This document shows positions 26,344-35,028 of a stretch of 64,000 nt of DNA, piece after piece. How positions within the stretch are numbered: position 1 is the first letter of the stretch; every line of letters begins with the position of its first letter. Source of the DNA: Desulfovibrio sp. (lineage in GTDB: Bacteria > Desulfobacterota > Desulfovibrionia > Desulfovibrionales > Desulfovibrionaceae); the NCBI GenBank assembly GCA_016208105.1, contig JACQYS010000009.1, positions 1 to 64,000 on the forward strand. The letters are read 5' to 3'. The notes below the pieces were generated by a model, which saw only the letters and a program-made list of their open reading frames with translations, was not told the origin of the DNA and made no database searches. The translations under genes were made by a program, and so were the position numbers.

Positions 26344-27875
26344 GGATCCTCCGGCAGATCCGGACTCGCCGCGGCCTTTTGGTATATTCCCCTGTACGTG
26401 GCGTTCAACTCCGACTCCGTGTAATAGCGGGCAATCCGTTCCCGCCCGGCCTTAACCATGGCCGAGCGCAACTCATGCTTTGTGAGGATGGCGATCATGG
26501 CTTCCGCGGTTTCAAGAGGGTTGGCCACCTTGGTGACTATACCCGAGGGACCGAGAGCCTTGTCCTCCTGGGTGCGTCCCTCCAGCAATTCCCGGCATGA
26601 GCCGACATCCGAGGAAACCGCCGGAATACCCGCGCAGTTTGCCTCCATGACCACCAAGGGTTGGGCTTCACTTATCGAGGTGAGAACCACCAGATCGAGC
26701 TTAGGATACCACTCACGGACATTCACGCGGCCGGTGAAGGTCACTTCCGCTTCCAGCCCGAGCATGCTCACCAGCTCCCGGCACTCCTCGTAGTATTGCG
26801 CGTCTTCGGTGCGGGGCCCCATGATGAAGAAGGAGACCTTGCCGGGAATGCGCATGGAAACAATCTTGCACGCGCGAATGAAGGTGTGCACGTCCTTGAT
26901 GGGTACCACTCGTCCGACAAACCCCACATTGAAATGTGTCTGGTCGAAAGAAGGATAGGTCTCGGGCTTTAGCCCCTGAAAATGTTCCAGGTTGATGCCA
27001 TTTGGTATCACTTCGGTCTTTTCCGGGTCGGCGCCCTCCTCGATCTCGAGTTGGCGGTTCCCCTCGTACAGACTGATGATGCGTTCGCAGGCACCGTAGG
27101 TCAGCCGCCCCAAGGACTCGAACAGCCTGATCCAAAATTTCTGGAAAACGCCCAGGTCGCTCTCCAGGCGAAGGCGCGTCCGGGTCTCCATGTGGATCCA
27201 ATCCGCCTGAGCGATTTCGATCTTGCGCTCCTTCACGTAGATACCGTGCTCCGTCAGGATGAGCGGGCGGCGATATATGAGCCTGGCCATCACCCCCAGG
27301 AACCCGGCGTACCCCGTGGATACCGCATGATAGACTTTTGCCCTGGGCGGAGTGAACCGCAACAATTTGAACAGAGGCAAATGCGTGAAACGGTATGTCC
27401 AGAAGTAGTCCAGGAAGGAAGAATCCTTGGCTCCTTCGCTGTAGAATTCATTGACCATCTTCCAGGGAACCCTTCCGTGGAGGTACTCGTGAAGCCCCGC
27501 CGCCTTGCCGTTGGCCGTGGCGACCATCAATGTTCTGAGAATCGCGGCGACCCCGGAAGCATCCTTTCGAAGAAGGTCCCCATGCATGCGCCTGAGCGGC
27601 TCGTCCAGGGGTCTTAACCGGGGGAAAAGGTAGGACCGCCGCACAGGTTCCCGGTCGTGCAGGTAGATGACCTCATGGCCGACGAAGTTGGAAGGCAGCT
27701 CGTACTTGAGCGGCCACTCCTGCGTGGAATCCGGCAGGATGCATACCGCGGAAAACCGGATATCCGGCAATGCCCTGACGAGGTTGTGGACCCATCCCGA
27801 GACCCCGCCGGCCACATATGGGTATGTTCCTTCCAAGAGAAGGCAGACGTCGGCTTCCGGAGTGGGAATGCTCAC
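26331..27875 (-). CDS. pelF: Pel glycosyltransferase (GT4)
   Basis: PelF (514 residues) is the cytoplasmic glycosyltransferase that builds the cationic Pel polymer from UDP-sugars. It starts with the family motif DVCLLLEGTYPYVAGGVSGWVH. Other GT4 features are NVGFVGRVVPIKDVHTFI and the EX7E-type end (SISEAQPLVVMEANCAGIPAV). The GTG at 27875 overlaps the pelE stop (GTGA) and has AAGGGGG upstream; the longer TTG start at 27899 is less likely. The C-terminus overlaps pelG. Confidence 0.94.
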   Translation of the reverse strand: MSIPTPEADVCLLLEGTYPYVAGGVSGWVHNLVRALPDIRFSAVCILPDSTQEWPLKYELPSNFVGHEVIYLHDREPVRRSYLFPRLRPLDEPLRRMHGDLLRKDASGVAAILRTLMVATANGKAAGLHEYLHGRVPWKMVNEFYSEGAKDSSFLDYFWTYRFTHLPLFKLLRFTPPRAKVYHAVSTGYAGFLGVMARLIYRRPLILTEHGIYVKERKIEIAQADWIHMETRTRLRLESDLGVFQKFWIRLFESLGRLTYGACERIISLYEGNRQLEIEEGADPEKTEVIPNGINLEHFQGLKPETYPSFDQTHFNVGFVGRVVPIKDVHTFIRACKIVSMRIPGKVSFFIMGPRTEDAQYYEECRELVSMLGLEAEVTFTGRVNVREWYPKLDLVVLTSISEAQPLVVMEANCAGIPAVSSDVGSCRELLEGRTQEDKALGPSGIVTKVANPLETAEAMIAILTKHELRSAMVKAGRERIARYYTESELNATYRGIYQKAAASPDLPEDPWRA

Positions 27876-28951
27876 GACGCCCCCTTGGAATGGCTCCAAA
27901 AGTTGTACGCAATTTTCTTGGCAGGATCACAGTCCGCACAGTCAGCCATGCTGAGCTTCCTGCGCAGAAGATAGAGGCTGTCGAAGTCACGCATGTCGTA
28001 GAAAATCTTGCACAGACCGAGCGCCGCTTCCACGAAGCCTGGGCCCCCCTCAGCCACGTTCTCGAAACACTCGCGTGCCTTCGCGTACTCCCCAATTTCC
28101 AGGTACAAGGAGCCAAGCCGGACCTTCAGCATGGCGTCGTCCGGAGACAGTGCCACCGCGTGTGAGAATGCCGAGACCGCCTTTTCCAGAAACTGTGCGC
28201 GCATCACTTCTTCCACAAGTCCAGAATCCGCATAACGCATGCAGGCTACGCCGAGCGCGGAAAAGCTTGAACCGTCATGTTCATCCAGCGCCGCTTCAGC
28301 GTTTTTGATGTCCTGGGAGAAGGCGTCGTCGATTTTTGTCATGGCGGCGTGGGCGTAGAAACGGACTTCCGAGCTTGTATCGGAAAGCGATTCCTTCAGA
28401 AGTTCCACGCACAACGGGGAGTGCATTCCACCAAGGAAACTTATGGCGCCGCGTTTGAGCCCGGCGTCCGATCCCTGCAGTATCTCCCGGATGGGCTCCA
28501 CGCTGGATTCCTTTTTCAGGAAATCCTCAAGATCCTCTACCCGTTCAATACCCAGCTTTTTGCACGTGGAGTGCATTTCGCCGGACAGAATCTCCACCAG
28601 CCCCTTTCGGCGAGAGCGGGCCTTTATTGACATTGCCGTCGCGAACCCGACCAGGCCCACCACGGGAAAAAAGGCAACTATCAACGCTGCCAGGGTGAAG
28701 ACATACCGCCGGGCCTCGGTTCTGGGATCACAACCTTCCGGCTTATCGGGCCTGGCCTTCCAGATGGACCATGCAGCGGCTAAATGGATGACTATCCCGG
28801 CCATGCCCCATGGCTCCCCAGCACCCAGCCAGAAGGCAAGCAGCACTGAGGCGGCCGATTCCAGGGCGATGCCAGGCCAAAGGACGCGTAGGCTGGAGAG
28901 CAAGCCCTTGGTCACCTGACGCGAGGTATCAGGATGTGTGGTGGAGGGCAT
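27872..28951 (-). CDS. pelE: Pel inner-membrane scaffold protein
   Basis: PelE (359 residues) is an inner-membrane protein with two N-terminal membrane helices (LESAASVLLAFWLGA region and FTLAALIVAFFPVVGLVGF) and a cytoplasmic helical part with TPR-like repeats (DAMLKVRLGSLYLEIGEYAK). In Pseudomonas it forms a complex with PelD and PelG. Its place between pelD and pelF fits. The start overlaps the end of pelD by 23 bases and the end overlaps pelF, so the genes are translationally coupled. Sequence conservation of PelE is low; context carries much of the call. Confidence 0.85.
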   Translation of the reverse strand: MPSTTHPDTSRQVTKGLLSSLRVLWPGIALESAASVLLAFWLGAGEPWGMAGIVIHLAAAWSIWKARPDKPEGCDPRTEARRYVFTLAALIVAFFPVVGLVGFATAMSIKARSRRKGLVEILSGEMHSTCKKLGIERVEDLEDFLKKESSVEPIREILQGSDAGLKRGAISFLGGMHSPLCVELLKESLSDTSSEVRFYAHAAMTKIDDAFSQDIKNAEAALDEHDGSSFSALGVACMRYADSGLVEEVMRAQFLEKAVSAFSHAVALSPDDAMLKVRLGSLYLEIGEYAKARECFENVAEGGPGFVEAALGLCKIFYDMRDFDSLYLLRRKLSMADCADCDPAKKIAYNFWSHSKGAS

Positions 28952-30338
28952 CCAAAGCCTGCTCTAAGAGAGCCATTCCATTGGCTGTCGATTCTCCGGA
29001 TTCCTGAACCGAGATTTGAAATGCCGCCGGGGCCATAGAGCCTTCCGCCTTGGTGTAGCGGAAGGCCTCCAGTTGTTCCATGAGCTTGCGGCTGACTATC
29101 CTGGCACCTTCAGCAGGAGTGCAGGGAAGAAGAAGGATCAGTTGCCCGGCGTTCTCACCAAGGAACAACATGTCTATCTTGCGCAAGAGGGTCCGCAAAA
29201 GCGAGCATGACAGCCTGAGGATTTCCTGCCCCTTCTCTTGTTCGTAGAATCCAAAGTCCTCGACCTGGAGCACGATGAGCGACAAAGGCAGGTTGTAGCG
29301 CCTGGCCCGGGAAAACTCCTCCTCAAGCCGTTCCTTGAGAAAGGAATACGTGTACGCGCTAGTGATTTCATCCTCGATGAGCAGACTCTTGGTTTCGGAA
29401 AATGTTTTTGCTGTCGCCAGGCTCGAACCGCACCAATCCGCCAGCAAGGTGAGCACACGCAAGGTGTGCGGAGTGAGCTTGTGGAACGGTATTTTCTCAA
29501 TGGCCAGCACACCCACGGGCTGCATTCCGTCCATGATCGGGGCCACTGCGACGAATGGCTCACCATCTCCATTTCCTGGAGGATTCGCATTGACCGACGT
29601 GGTCTGCTTGCCGTGTATCGCCTGGCCGGCAAGTCCCTTATGGGCGGGCCTGACCTGGGGTCTTTTCGCGTTTTCGCCCCGAGACTCCTTGAGAACCAGA
29701 TCCGGCCCGTCGAGAAGATAGACCGACGCAGCTTCCGTTCCGGAATACCGCTCCATGAGATCAAGAACCGCCGGATAGATCTCGTCTTCGGTCATGGCCC
29801 GCAGACCTTGGGAAGACTCATACAACATGGAGAGAGTCTGCTCCTGGGTGATGACCGACATATCCAGGGTTTCTTTGGCCTGGCTCAAAGCCTGATACTG
29901 TTTGGTGAGCGAATCCAGGGTATGCTTGAGTTCGTCACGCTCCAAACTCATAAGGCTGACCTCGCGCTCCCGGCTCTCCCGAATCTCACCAAGCACGAGC
30001 CCCACGGCGAAAAAGAGAAGCGGCGGGCCCCAGTATTCCCAGGAGCGCATGTCAATTGGCGACAAATCCGGCCTGGTGGGGAGCAGCAACGCCAAGTACA
30101 AAAGCGAGCAAGCCCCTGCCGCGAAAAGGCCGGCCTTGAAGCCATAACGCGACGCTATGGGGAGAAGCACCAGAAAATACGGATGCGGGGAAACAGTATT
30201 GAAGGCTGGCGTATCCCTGAAAACGAAAAAGTTCAGCAACGCGAGCGCCCCGAGACCTATGAGGGTCTCGATCATGTAGCTGCGTCTGACCGAAAGCCCC
30301 TGGCTTGGGGGGTGTACGGTCATGGATGTCTGGTTCAC
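28929..30338 (-). CDS. pelD: c-di-GMP receptor of the Pel system
   Basis: PelD (469 residues) binds cyclic-di-GMP and activates Pel production post-translationally. About four N-terminal membrane helices (residues 25-120) are followed by a coiled linker, a GAF domain (about 180-315) and a degenerate GGDEF domain (about 325-460). The GGDEF core reads GENAG (394-398), so no diguanylate cyclase activity is expected, while the inhibitory-site motif RxxD is kept as RKID (Arg386 to Asp389). That motif is the c-di-GMP binding site known in Pseudomonas PelD. It starts with GTG overlapping the stop of the upstream barrel gene (GTGA). Confidence 0.93.
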   Translation of the reverse strand: MNQTSMTVHPPSQGLSVRRSYMIETLIGLGALALLNFFVFRDTPAFNTVSPHPYFLVLLPIASRYGFKAGLFAAGACSLLYLALLLPTRPDLSPIDMRSWEYWGPPLLFFAVGLVLGEIRESREREVSLMSLERDELKHTLDSLTKQYQALSQAKETLDMSVITQEQTLSMLYESSQGLRAMTEDEIYPAVLDLMERYSGTEAASVYLLDGPDLVLKESRGENAKRPQVRPAHKGLAGQAIHGKQTTSVNANPPGNGDGEPFVAVAPIMDGMQPVGVLAIEKIPFHKLTPHTLRVLTLLADWCGSSLATAKTFSETKSLLIEDEITSAYTYSFLKERLEEEFSRARRYNLPLSLIVLQVEDFGFYEQEKGQEILRLSCSLLRTLLRKIDMLFLGENAGQLILLLPCTPAEGARIVSRKLMEQLEAFRYTKAEGSMAPAAFQISVQESGESTANGMALLEQALDALHHTS

Positions 30339-32101
30339 ATTGTCACCTTGAGGCCGGTATATAAAAGCGTGCTGGGGGCATCATCCCGGATGAGCCGCGT
30401 CTCACTGCGGTATTCCCCCCGGGTTTCCCACTCGATGTTTTCACTCGGACGGATGACGAGGGCCGGAGCAAGAAAATAGTAGGGATGGGTACGGTAGAGA
30501 TCGCGGCCGATTCCTCCGTAGAATCCCAACTGTATCCAGTTGCGCGGTTGCCAGACACTGTTGAGGGACAACTGATGGATGGCTTCGTTCAGTTGAAGCG
30601 CTACCGGACGCGTTCCTACCACTATGGTGTCGGCGGAGACCTGAACGTTCTGAGGTTGCGTGAGGTAGTGAGCCTTGGCAGGAGCGAATGTGTAGGCCAG
30701 CCAGGTATTGGGAACGCTGAATATCTTTCGGGAGATGGACGCGGTCATGGCCAGGCGGTTGGCGTAGGGCACAGCGTCGTAGAGTTTGTACTGGGTTCCC
30801 TGGAACTCCAGGACCATGCCCCAGCGGTCCTGGAAGGTTGTATCCAGGTTGATTTTAGCCGTATCGTAAGAACCTTGGCGTGGCGCCGCTTCGGGCGGAT
30901 CGTACCAGGGGGAGTTGCGTTCAGCCTGGACCGTAAGCCTGGAACCGGCCCAGGGAGTGTAGCGCACCGTCGCGAACTGCCCGAACTGCCCTCCGCCGCT
31001 GTTGAAATAGCCCACCCCACCCTCGAGTTCCCATCCTCCGGGCCCCTGCCATAAAACCGAGGTACGATAGTAATCCATATCAACCGCGATGGGGGGGGAG
31101 CCTCCCTGAATGGTTATCCCGGCCAGCCTCTGCACCTCGGTGACATCGGTGAATTGTCCAGTCTGCGTGAACGTGGTGGTCTGGCCCGTTTCAGGGTCGG
31201 TGTCGGTAAAGGTTTCGGTGAAGGTCTGGGTCTGGCTGACTCTGTCAGTGACGATAACTGACGTTGCGCTCTGCCCGTAGTTGTTCTTGCCAACAAAGAT
31301 GCGGTTGTACCCGACTTTCAAGGAGAACCTTCCCCCAAGAGGGGTCTGGCCTTCTGTGCTCGCGGTGCTAATGAGCGTGCCCTGTCCCTGGGTGTATCGC
31401 TGGTAGGACGTGCTCACCTTGGGATTGCGGGATCTCTCGATCTCCTGGGCGTAACGGACGAATTCCCTGTTGTCCGGTTCGAGGCTGACGGCACGCTTGG
31501 CTTCCTTGATGGCCAGGACAGGGTCCCCTGACTCGGAGTATGCGGAAGCCAGGTCGATGTGGAGAGCGGCATCGTTGGGGGACGCCTCCGAAAGCGACTT
31601 GAGTATCGGCAGGGCCCGCCCAGGCATGCGGGCCTCCATGTAGATTCTGGCCTTGAGACGCATCAGGCGAGAATCCGGTTGACCGGCTTTCTCCATCCAT
31701 GCAAGCGCGGAGTCCAGTTCACGCTGGTCCACAAGAAGTTCGCAGAGAGCTATTATTATTTCCTGGTCGCCCGGATAGTCCGAGGCCAGCTGGAGGTATA
31801 ATTTCCTGGCCTCGCCGTGCCGGCCCAAACGAGAGAGAACCAGGGCTTCGCTGAGTTTTTTCTGACGCAGAGGAGCGTCTTCGGCTATTTCAGGCAGAGG
31901 TTGTTCTTTTGGCTTTGGGATCGACACGGCTGGATTTGCCCCGGGCATCTGGGAGGGCATTCTGGCAGTCGGATCGCTCACGCCCGCCCCCACTTGGGCG
32001 TTCGCCAGACCGAAGGAAAATGCCATGGCGGTCCCAAACCCGAGAGCCAGGAGCAGCCGCAGCCCGATTGCGGGAAATATCGCTGTTTGTATGCATTTCA
32101 T
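30335..32101 (-). CDS. pelB: PelB outer-membrane barrel part (split PelB)
   Basis: This 588-residue exported protein has a signal peptide (LRLLLALGFGTAMAFSFGLANA), about four TPR units (residues 80-215; EARKLYLQLASDYPGDQE and following), and a C-terminal beta-barrel (about 230-588) with alternating strands and long threonine-rich loops. In Pseudomonas these regions are the C-terminal part of one 1,193-residue PelB, the export porin. Here they form a separate gene, 14 bases after the long TPR gene. The ATG at 32101 is chosen for the signal peptide; upstream in-frame sequence runs inside the neighbour. The barrel should let Pel cross the outer membrane. Confidence 0.85.
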   Translation of the reverse strand: MKCIQTAIFPAIGLRLLLALGFGTAMAFSFGLANAQVGAGVSDPTARMPSQMPGANPAVSIPKPKEQPLPEIAEDAPLRQKKLSEALVLSRLGRHGEARKLYLQLASDYPGDQEIIIALCELLVDQRELDSALAWMEKAGQPDSRLMRLKARIYMEARMPGRALPILKSLSEASPNDAALHIDLASAYSESGDPVLAIKEAKRAVSLEPDNREFVRYAQEIERSRNPKVSTSYQRYTQGQGTLISTASTEGQTPLGGRFSLKVGYNRIFVGKNNYGQSATSVIVTDRVSQTQTFTETFTDTDPETGQTTTFTQTGQFTDVTEVQRLAGITIQGGSPPIAVDMDYYRTSVLWQGPGGWELEGGVGYFNSGGGQFGQFATVRYTPWAGSRLTVQAERNSPWYDPPEAAPRQGSYDTAKINLDTTFQDRWGMVLEFQGTQYKLYDAVPYANRLAMTASISRKIFSVPNTWLAYTFAPAKAHYLTQPQNVQVSADTIVVGTRPVALQLNEAIHQLSLNSVWQPRNWIQLGFYGGIGRDLYRTHPYYFLAPALVIRPSENIEWETRGEYRSETRLIRDDAPSTLLYTGLKVTM

Positions 32102-32115
32102 TGCGATTGGCCCGC

Positions 32116-35028
32116 CTAATTCACAGCCCGAGATGGTTGCCGCAACAGCTTCAACGCCTTCATGTAGTTGGCGTGGGCCTTTGCCTCGTTGCCCAGAGCC
32201 GTTTCCAGCTCGCCGGACTGTATGCGCGAATCCGCATCCTGCGGATTGATTTTGTTGTGGGAATCCATGAGCCTGGCTGCATCGTGGCGCTTTCCCTTGT
32301 CGGAAAGAACCGTGGCCAGGCCCCTCAGAGCTTGCGGGTTCTGGGGTTGGTCCTTCACGGCCTGCCTGAAGATGTCCCTGGCAAGATCGAGACGCCCTCC
32401 CTGGTAGGCAATCTCGCCAACACGAATTAGATCCGCAGGGGAAGACGCGCACCGCTGCGCGAGAGATTCGAGCAAGGGTGTAGCCTCATTCTTCCTGGAC
32501 GTGTTGTCCAGCGCCTGACAGAAGAGGAGTTGGCCTTCCAGGTCAAGCTTGCCCAGCTTGGCCACCTGATCGAGACGGCCGAGAACTTGCGGCCATTGCC
32601 GCAACGCCGCATGCGCCTGAGCGAGGGCGATGTTGTCCTCTGGGGTTAGCGAGGCACGACGCTCCAACTCGAAAAGAATTTCCTGCGTGCTTCTTTGCCT
32701 GTTGAGAGACTGATAGGCCTGGGCAAGAAGCCTCAGTGCCTCCACACCTCCCTGCCCGGACGCCCTGGCCTTCTCAAGCCACGGAAGCGCCCTGGTGGCT
32801 TCACCGGCCGCCAACCAGGCGGTTCCCGCCTGAAGCTGGTACTTTTCTCCGCCCGGCTTGCCGGCGAGCTTTTCCGAGAGTTCGGCGGCTATCTTCGGAC
32901 GGTTGTTCCACAGGGCGTAGTTGATGGCCTGGGCCGCCACCTCACGGTTATTCGGGTCTTGCTTCAGAATATCCCGCAGCATTTCCAGGGCAGCGAGTCC
33001 CTCCCCAGCGGATTCTTTGAGAGCGGCCAATTGCAAAAGATCAGCCGTGCTGGCATGGCCGGCTGCGGCCAGCCTTGCGAGCATACCGGCTGCTTGGGAG
33101 TACCGGTTTGTCCAGGAGTATATGTCGGCCAGTTGCCGCATCCCCCAGGTATTGCCCGGCTCGAGTTTGAGCAGCCTGATCGCCTCTTGTTCGGCCTGGA
33201 CCAGATCGCTGTTGCCCATTGCAAGTTCAACGGCCTGTCGTGCAAGAGCCGGATCATTGGGCAGGAGCGCACGAGCCAGCTTCACGGCTTCTCGCGCGTC
33301 TTCGGAGCGGCCCGAGGACTGGGCCAGCTCGATCATCCGAGAGACATGCGCAGGATCGGGGGATAGCTCCGCCGCCCGGCGCGCGGTCTGATAGGCGAGG
33401 ACGGGCTTGTCGATTTCCAGATAAACATCTGTAGCTAAATCCAGCGTCTGAGGGGTCTCTCCCACGTATTTAAGGCCCAAATCCAATGCGTCTTCGGCCA
33501 TGCCTTTCGGATTGGACGACTCGCGCGCTGCGGCCACAAGCTGCGCAAACTCTTCATAGTTGTGGGTGAGAACAAGGGTGCGCCGGAAGAGACCTACGGC
33601 CTGATCGGGGCGCCCTCTGGCCATGGCGTTGCGAGCCGCCAGGCGAAGAAGCGTCACATCCTGGGGACTCAAGGACAGCGCCACGGTAAGGGCCTCGGCC
33701 ATTGCCTCGGGGTTGAAGTCGCGGTTCTCACTGAGCAGGCTCTTCAAGAGCTCAGGAGCCTCCGCTGGAGAAAACTCGTAAAGAACCTTGTATATTTCCG
33801 AGACCTTGTTCAGGTCGTGCAAGGCAATGGCCAAACGCACCCTGGCTGACAAGATATCGGGGGCGGGATTATTGACCTTCTCCGCCTCGTTGGACACTTT
33901 CTGCATGAAAGGTTCGTCGTTGGAGACGAAGGCCGCGGCCATGACCTGCCTCACGAACCGGACGCCCTCGCCGGTGAACCAGGCCAACCTGTCCATCAAT
34001 TCGGCGATGCGGTCATAGTTGCCGCTCTCAACATACAGGCCGATCAACTCGGTTTTGTACCGTTCCTGCCTGGGATTCACGCTGGCAAGGCGTTCAAGCA
34101 CAAGCGTCTTTGTGTCCAGATCGCCCTGCTGCTCTCCCAATTCCAAAAAAGCCAGAAGCGCGTTTTCCTGATCCGGCGCCTTCTTGGCCATCTCAAGCAT
34201 CACCGGCGGGACGCGGTCGCTCAGGCCGGCAAGGTCCAGGACCGTGAGCAGCTTGAAGCGTTCGGTCAAAGCCAGGCCATTTCCGTCCAGGGCCAGAGCC
34301 AAGGCCAAGGCCTCGCCCTCGAAGCCAGATTTGACGTACTCCATGTAGAGCGTTTCGGAATTGGGTGGCGGGAGATCCTCATTACTGTTGAGAATTTTGA
34401 ACAGGTTGGCCGACATGAAATAGAGCAGATCGTCTTGCAGGGTGGAAACAACGTTCTCCCGAGTGCCTTCTGCGGCGGCAAGCCTGTCTCTGGCTAACGA
34501 CGCGAGCCCGTTGATCCACGGTTTCATCAGGGGGTTACCGGCCAGCCGCTTGGGGATCGTCCGTTCTTGGGCAAGCCATTTGGCCGACCAAAAACCCGCC
34601 AAGTCAGAGCGGTCCAAGTACTTGGCGATGCTGGCGATCTTCATGGCCACTCCCGGCCTGCCGGGATCGCGAATTTCAACTCTTTCCCAAGCGGCCAGCG
34701 CGTCATCAAGGCGCATGGCCCACTCCAGATAGGTAGCCTGCAGAATGAGCGCCCGCAGATTGTTGGGCTTTATTGAAACCGCCTTGGCCAAATCGGAAAT
34801 CGCCGCGTCCACCTGATCATGGGCCCAGTGGAGCTCCCCGGAGAAAACCAATAAATCGAAATCCTCCGGGTCTTTGATCAGGGCCTGCTCCATGAACCGT
34901 TTCCCTTGAATGGGATCGTCGCTCTGCAGATGCAGAAGCACCATTTCAGTGTTCGTCGGATAGAGAAAATAGAGAAGGCCCACAAATCCCAGGAAAAAGA
35001 GCAGCCTCTTCCACGGAGACAGAATCAT
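32116..35028 (-). CDS. PelB TPR scaffold part (split PelB)
   Basis: This 970-residue protein has one N-terminal membrane helix (LLFFLGFVGLLYFLYP) and then an almost continuous array of TPR units reaching the C-terminus, all predicted periplasmic. It matches the N-terminal TPR scaffold of PelB, which recruits and stimulates PelA and spans the periplasm. No beta-barrel is attached, unlike in Pseudomonas; the barrel is in the next gene. The ATG overlaps the stop of the deacetylase gene by four bases. How the scaffold meets the barrel protein, which carries its own TPR units, is open; TPR-TPR contact is a reasonable guess. Confidence 0.82.
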   Translation of the reverse strand: MILSPWKRLLFFLGFVGLLYFLYPTNTEMVLLHLQSDDPIQGKRFMEQALIKDPEDFDLLVFSGELHWAHDQVDAAISDLAKAVSIKPNNLRALILQATYLEWAMRLDDALAAWERVEIRDPGRPGVAMKIASIAKYLDRSDLAGFWSAKWLAQERTIPKRLAGNPLMKPWINGLASLARDRLAAAEGTRENVVSTLQDDLLYFMSANLFKILNSNEDLPPPNSETLYMEYVKSGFEGEALALALALDGNGLALTERFKLLTVLDLAGLSDRVPPVMLEMAKKAPDQENALLAFLELGEQQGDLDTKTLVLERLASVNPRQERYKTELIGLYVESGNYDRIAELMDRLAWFTGEGVRFVRQVMAAAFVSNDEPFMQKVSNEAEKVNNPAPDILSARVRLAIALHDLNKVSEIYKVLYEFSPAEAPELLKSLLSENRDFNPEAMAEALTVALSLSPQDVTLLRLAARNAMARGRPDQAVGLFRRTLVLTHNYEEFAQLVAAARESSNPKGMAEDALDLGLKYVGETPQTLDLATDVYLEIDKPVLAYQTARRAAELSPDPAHVSRMIELAQSSGRSEDAREAVKLARALLPNDPALARQAVELAMGNSDLVQAEQEAIRLLKLEPGNTWGMRQLADIYSWTNRYSQAAGMLARLAAAGHASTADLLQLAALKESAGEGLAALEMLRDILKQDPNNREVAAQAINYALWNNRPKIAAELSEKLAGKPGGEKYQLQAGTAWLAAGEATRALPWLEKARASGQGGVEALRLLAQAYQSLNRQRSTQEILFELERRASLTPEDNIALAQAHAALRQWPQVLGRLDQVAKLGKLDLEGQLLFCQALDNTSRKNEATPLLESLAQRCASSPADLIRVGEIAYQGGRLDLARDIFRQAVKDQPQNPQALRGLATVLSDKGKRHDAARLMDSHNKINPQDADSRIQSGELETALGNEAKAHANYMKALKLLRQPSRAVN

